Source: Muribaculaceae bacterium
GTDB taxonomy: Bacteria; Bacteroidota; Bacteroidia; Bacteroidales; Muribaculaceae
Assembly (NCBI GenBank): GCA_009775265.1
Contig: VSPG01000070.1
Location: 1-8,003, forward strand
Length of the DNA stretch: 8,003 nt
Direction of reading: 5' to 3'
Under the pieces are notes generated by a model, which worked only from the letters and a program-made list of their open reading frames with translations, was not told the DNA's origin and ran no database searches. Both the position numbers and the translations under genes were made by a program. Positions 5,826 to 8,003 of this stretch are shown piece by piece; position 1 is the first letter of the stretch, and every line of letters starts with the position of its first letter.

Positions 5826-6343
5826 CGGAAATCATCAATATAGAATGTTCCGTTTTGAGGGTGAACATATTCTCCCGTTAAAGAATTATAGATTCCTTTA
5901 TTTAGAGAATTGTTCTGCTCCCTCTTGTATTTATAAATAGCGGGTCCAAGAAGACGTTTAACCAATTCTTTGGTTTTTTCTTGGATATTTCCTGAATTGA
6001 CAGAATTATAAGGGTCATCATCAGCTAATTCATATACAAAAATATCTTGGAAATAGCTCAACTGTTTAGCTATACAATCAGCGTAAATTTTGAGAAAGGT
6101 TTCCATTTCCTCCAAATCATTATGATTCAGCCATAGAAAGTATTCATTCAAAAGAATATACTCCGCTGATGAGTATGAGTATTCTATTCCGGAAAATCCA
6201 CGATAGAATTTTGTAATCCTTTGGTATTCTTCGTTAAGGTTGTGTTTCAAAAGCTTATAAACGGTATAGTTACGGCTGCACTTATGGAACACTTGTAACA
6301 TACCATTATCCTCATACGGGCACTTAACTTCTCTAATATACAT
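5822..6343 (-). CDS. AT-rich accessory protein of unknown function (173 aa)
   Basis: I do not recognise this family. The protein is rich in Tyr, Asn, Glu and Lys, with Cys8 and Cys22 near the start, long amphipathic helices in the middle, and a C-terminal tail holding GEYVHPQNGTFYIDDF. No signal peptide or membrane segment is seen. I place the start at the ATG at 6343. A longer version from TTG at 6364 is unlikely because that codon lies inside the promoter box 6362-6369. GC is near one third in sampled lines, against about 60 % in the flanking phage genes, and the orientation is opposite, so it is an inserted moron. It is convergent with the PRTase gene (stops overlap) and divergent from the next phage operon, the same layout as DUF3800. 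A lysogenic, host-benefit or phage-exclusion role is inferred from context. Confidence 0.72.
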   Translation of the reverse strand: MYIREVKCPYEDNGMLQVFHKCSRNYTVYKLLKHNLNEEYQRITKFYRGFSGIEYSYSSAEYILLNEYFLWLNHNDLEEMETFLKIYADCIAKQLSYFQDIFVYELADDDPYNSVNSGNIQEKTKELVKRLLGPAIYKYKREQNNSLNKGIYNSLTGEYVHPQNGTFYIDDFR

Positions 6344-6361
6344 AGTCAAGAAATTTATCCG

Positions 6362-6369
6362 CAAAGATA
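6362..6369 (-). promoter_or_regulatory. -7 box for the AT-rich accessory gene
   Basis: On the minus strand this reads TATCTTTG, a full TAnnTTTG match, about 19 bp before the ATG at 6343. It decides the start by excluding the upstream TTG. No good TTTG lies at the standard upstream spacing. Confidence 0.55.
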
Positions 6370-6377
6370 CTCATTTT

Positions 6378-6414
6378 GCGTCTTTTATCGGCTATGCCGA
6401 GCGAAATAATTTTG
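6378..6414 (+). promoter_or_regulatory. Phage operon promoter P2 with dyad in the spacer
   Basis: TAATTTTG (6407-6414) matches TAnnTTTG and lies 25 bp before the next phage ATG. The upstream element GCGTCTTTTA (6378-6387) matches 9 of 10 bases of the P1 element GTGTCTTTTA at nearly the same spacing. The spacer holds a dyad TCGGC-TAT-GCCGA (6388-6400). The shared layout suggests common control of the two phage operons. Confidence 0.6.
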
Positions 6415-6439
6415 TATCGGACAAAATTACCGCCGAAAT

Positions 6440-7009
6440 ATGAACCACCAATTTACCGAAAGACTGGGCGCGTGGCTCCGGGAGCGGCCCGACAACCGCG
6501 ACTATGCCGCCGGGTGCAAGATGTTCTTGCAGTTGACAGCCCGTGTCAATATGTATAAGAATCTGCTCGCCGCGCCCGATATGCCGCGCCTCGAAACCGA
6601 ACTGCAAAAGCATTACGATTTCCGCGTGGCCGAGCTTACACACGCACAGGTCGAGGCTATGGACGCACAAGCCTCCGTGATAGTCGAGAGTTTAGAGTTG
6701 AGCGTCGAGAGAACTTCGCCGGACGGCTCTCTAAACTCTCGACCCTCGACTCTCGACTTTAAGCGCGGCAAGCGCGCCGACCACGACACCCTGCCGCCCG
6801 AAATACAGGCCTTCTATGTAGAGAACCTTTCCGTGCTGCGCCGTATGCGCGAAGTCCATCTGCGCCTACGCAATCTATCACTCGAAACCGCCTCTTGCCC
6901 CGACAGCGAGCGTTACCCTTTTCTCAAAGAGCTTATCGACCTCGATAAGAAATACCGCTCCAACTGGCAGGGCTATGACAACTACGAGGCCACTCCGAAG
7001 AAGAAATGA
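6440..7009 (+). CDS. Hypothetical phage protein, helical, with repeat insert (189 aa)
   Basis: The protein is mostly helical and polar: an N-terminal stretch FTERLGAWL...CKMFLQLTARVNMYKNLL (5-43), then ELQKHYDFRVAEL (54-66), and a C-terminal helical part LPPEIQAFYVENLSVLRRMREVHLRLRNL (118-146). Proteins with this look are common in Bacteroidota prophages near tail and packaging genes, but their role is not known to me. Residues about 82-106 are coded by heptanucleotide repeat DNA, including SLNSRPSTLD (97-106), and look like an insertion into a helical linker. It is the first gene behind P2, and its stop overlaps the next start as ATGA, so translation is probably coupled. Confidence 0.65.
   Translation: MNHQFTERLGAWLRERPDNRDYAAGCKMFLQLTARVNMYKNLLAAPDMPRLETELQKHYDFRVAELTHAQVEAMDAQASVIVESLELSVERTSPDGSLNSRPSTLDFKRGKRADHDTLPPEIQAFYVENLSVLRRMREVHLRLRNLSLETASCPDSERYPFLKELIDLDKKYRSNWQGYDNYEATPKKK
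6682..6759. repeat. Inverted pair of heptanucleotide repeats inside a phage gene
   Basis: The right arm (6727-6759) is copy 2 of the CTCTCGA-type repeat and matches 31 of 32 bases of 5262-5293. The left arm (6682-6711) is the same repeat type in reverse orientation. A 15-bp spacer (6712-6726) separates them. The outer ends pair perfectly over 9 bp (AGTCGAGAG 6682-6690 with CTCTCGACT 6750-6758), the inner parts only loosely. The unit resembles a palindromic intergenic repeat that moved into coding DNA without breaking the frame. Confidence 0.8.
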
Positions 7010-7539
7010 AGCGGACCGCATCAATATCCGAAATCCTCCGGCCATTGAAAGACGCGCCTTTTCAGGCGTATCTATCTTCCGCCCTGCAAGTGGCCGACAT
7101 ACTGGAATGGGTTCTTGAACAGACCGGCACCGCCGAGGTTTGGCAGACCTCCTTCTCCATATCCGAAGAATTTCTGCGCCGACTTTTCTTCCTCAAACGC
7201 AAGCGGCCAATCTCGCGCTTCAACCTCGTGCTCGACCACAAGGCCACCAACAAGACCATAAAGCTCTGGAGCTTCATTGTTCAGGTTGTCGACAGAACTT
7301 TTCTCGCCGACAACCATTCCAAGATCCTGTTGGTGCGCTCCGACCGTGGCGACACCGTCGCCGTAGTCACCTCGCAGAACCTCACTCGCGGTAACCGCGC
7401 CGAGAGCGCGTTTATATCCACGTCGCCGGAGATTTTCGCCAATCTCCACGCCTCAGTCCTCGACATCATCGAGAACCATTCCGTACCACTGAATGATTTG
7501 TTCAACCAACGCCTCACCACAACAAATGAACTCCGATAG
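7006..7539 (+). CDS. Phospholipase D-like domain protein (177 aa)
   Basis: Residues 103-134 carry a single PLD-type active-site region: H104-S-K106 in NHSKILLV, then VVTSQNLTRGNRAES (120-134), with N125 in the expected position after the H-x-K pair and the usual S/T-N-T-x-G-N-x-E flow. Standard HKD reads HxKxxxxD; here the Asp is displaced (D113), as in relaxed members. One motif set means the active form would be a dimer, as in PLD-family nucleases. Helices of the first 60 residues and the strand RFNLVLDH (71-78) precede it. Bacteroidota prophages carry such proteins near packaging genes; a role in DNA processing is inferred. Its ATG overlaps the previous stop and its end overlaps the next gene by 14 bp. 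Confidence 0.68.
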   Translation: MKRTASISEILRPLKDAPFQAYLSSALQVADILEWVLEQTGTAEVWQTSFSISEEFLRRLFFLKRKRPISRFNLVLDHKATNKTIKLWSFIVQVVDRTFLADNHSKILLVRSDRGDTVAVVTSQNLTRGNRAESAFISTSPEIFANLHASVLDIIENHSVPLNDLFNQRLTTTNELR

Positions 7540-7816
7540 CATCATATTCACCGAGCAGCAGCTTTCCGACATCGAGAAATACGCGAGCATATATCTCAAA
7601 ATATCCGACATCGCCGTGATTCTCGACATCGCCCCCGAAGTGCTGCGCAACGCCATCGCACACCGCGACAGCGAAGTGTCGCGCCGCTACCACCGGGGCA
7701 AGGCCATTTCCAAAGTCAAGCTGCGCCAACAGGAAATGACCCTCGCGCAAGTCGGCTCGCCTCTCGCACTCGTAAACACAGCCAACAATCTCCTTGACAT
7801 GGAAGACGATGAGTAA
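7526..7816 (+). CDS. Small HTH protein, candidate small terminase subunit (96 aa)
   Basis: I chose ATG 7526 because it gives MNSDSIIFTE and only a 14-bp overlap with the PLD-like gene; the earlier in-frame ATG at 7493 would read deep inside that gene. Residues about 22-58 look like a helix-turn-helix: YLKISDIAVILDIAPEVLRNAI, then RDSEVSRRYHRGKA. A second helix (KVKLRQQEMTLAQVGSPLALVNTANNLL) and an acidic end (MEDDE) follow. Small terminase subunits with short HTH domains have this overall layout, and the acidic DxEDDE-like tail is typical of the Bacteroidota versions I know. A transcriptional regulator is the alternative. No large terminase is visible, so the call rests on the sequence look and the phage neighbourhood. 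Confidence 0.55.
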   Translation: MNSDSIIFTEQQLSDIEKYASIYLKISDIAVILDIAPEVLRNAIAHRDSEVSRRYHRGKAISKVKLRQQEMTLAQVGSPLALVNTANNLLDMEDDE

Positions 7817-7940
7817 GAAACAACCCGACACCCTCGAAGTATGCCGCCGCTCCCTCTTTGCAACAAAGGACGAACTCGCCTCGCTATATACCGAGGCTAT
7901 GGTGCTGCGCGTCCTCCGCATACGCGACGAACTATATTAA
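7809..7940 (+). CDS. Short phage ORF (43 aa), possibly truncated
   Basis: An ATG overlapping the previous stop region by 8 bp opens a 43-codon frame: MSKKQPDTLEVCRRSL... ending in VLRVLRIRDELY. Codon use is GC-rich like the phage genes until the last two codons, where the DNA becomes AT-rich and a TAA follows. In related prophages as I remember them, a protein of this start is longer and continues past the RIRD helix with a HTH-like part. The frame is therefore probably the 5' part of a gene cut by an insertion. A complete small protein cannot be excluded. It is translationally coupled to the HTH protein gene. Confidence 0.5.
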   Translation: MSKKQPDTLEVCRRSLFATKDELASLYTEAMVLRVLRIRDELY

Positions 7941-8003
7941 AATCCAAATAAAATGAGGCAAAAATTACATCCACCTTAGATTATTTGAGAATAGTCATGC
8001 CTC
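7941..8003. other. AT-rich stretch after the phage operon, with a distant inverted repeat
   Basis: The last 63 bp are AT-rich, as at the two other accessory insertions. No ORF of useful length is present on either strand. The only minus-strand frame open to the window edge would end with TAA at 7976-7978 (eight codons visible). GAGGCA (7955-7960) pairs with TGCCTC (7998-8003) and may extend beyond the edge. This could be the 3' border of a third inserted accessory gene; what is visible cannot settle it. Confidence 0.3.

Noticed and set aside
6344..6364. Longer start (TTG at 6364) for the minus-strand accessory gene
   Set aside because: The TTG lies inside the TATCTTTG promoter box, so a transcript from that promoter could not contain it; the ATG at 6343 fits.
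5262..6759. CRISPR array or diversity-generating retroelement repeats
   Set aside because: The repeats are tandem 7-mers without unique spacers, and no reverse transcriptase or template/variable pair with A-specific changes is seen.

Overview
The window looks like accessory DNA from a member of the Bacteroidota, probably order Bacteroidales. Translation starts lack clear Shine-Dalgarno sequences and sit behind AT-rich leaders. Several intergenic regions carry the Bacteroidota promoter pattern TAnnTTTG, and one has a perfect TTTG box 19 nt upstream. The proteins resemble those of Bacteroidota prophages and mobile elements. Family assignments come from reading the sequence; no searches were run.

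Left part (1-1309). Two small co-directional genes lie first: a Cys-rich 65-residue protein and a DUF2188-type protein. They are followed by a strong terminator hairpin, two further inverted repeats, and the catalytic domain of a tyrosine recombinase on the minus strand. The recombinase has all its expected catalytic residues but no N-terminal DNA-binding half, so it is probably a remnant.

Middle (1310-2500). A 264-bp stretch without protein genes holds a rho-independent terminator, a consensus promoter and a folded, T-tailed RNA candidate. An AT-rich minus-strand DUF3800 gene follows, its 3' end overlapping the RNA's tail. It diverges from a phage promoter.

Right part (2501-8003). This is a GC-rich prophage structural block. 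In order it holds a ClpP-like head protease with a scaffold tail (and a probable nested scaffold start), a HK97-like major capsid protein, a tail-tube-like protein and a phosphoribosyltransferase-like protein. An AT-rich minus-strand gene of unknown function interrupts the block. A second promoter then drives a hypothetical phage protein, a PLD-like protein, a small-terminase-like protein and a 43-residue ORF that ends where AT-rich sequence begins again.

Main patterns. Phage late genes are split into operons, each headed by a promoter with a GC-rich dyad, and each promoter is paired with a divergent AT-rich accessory gene (DUF3800 and an unknown). Two phage proteins carry the same 10-residue peptide, encoded by an in-frame heptanucleotide repeat. 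No portal, large terminase, transposase, tRNA, CRISPR array or reverse transcriptase is visible, so the phage is only partly in view.
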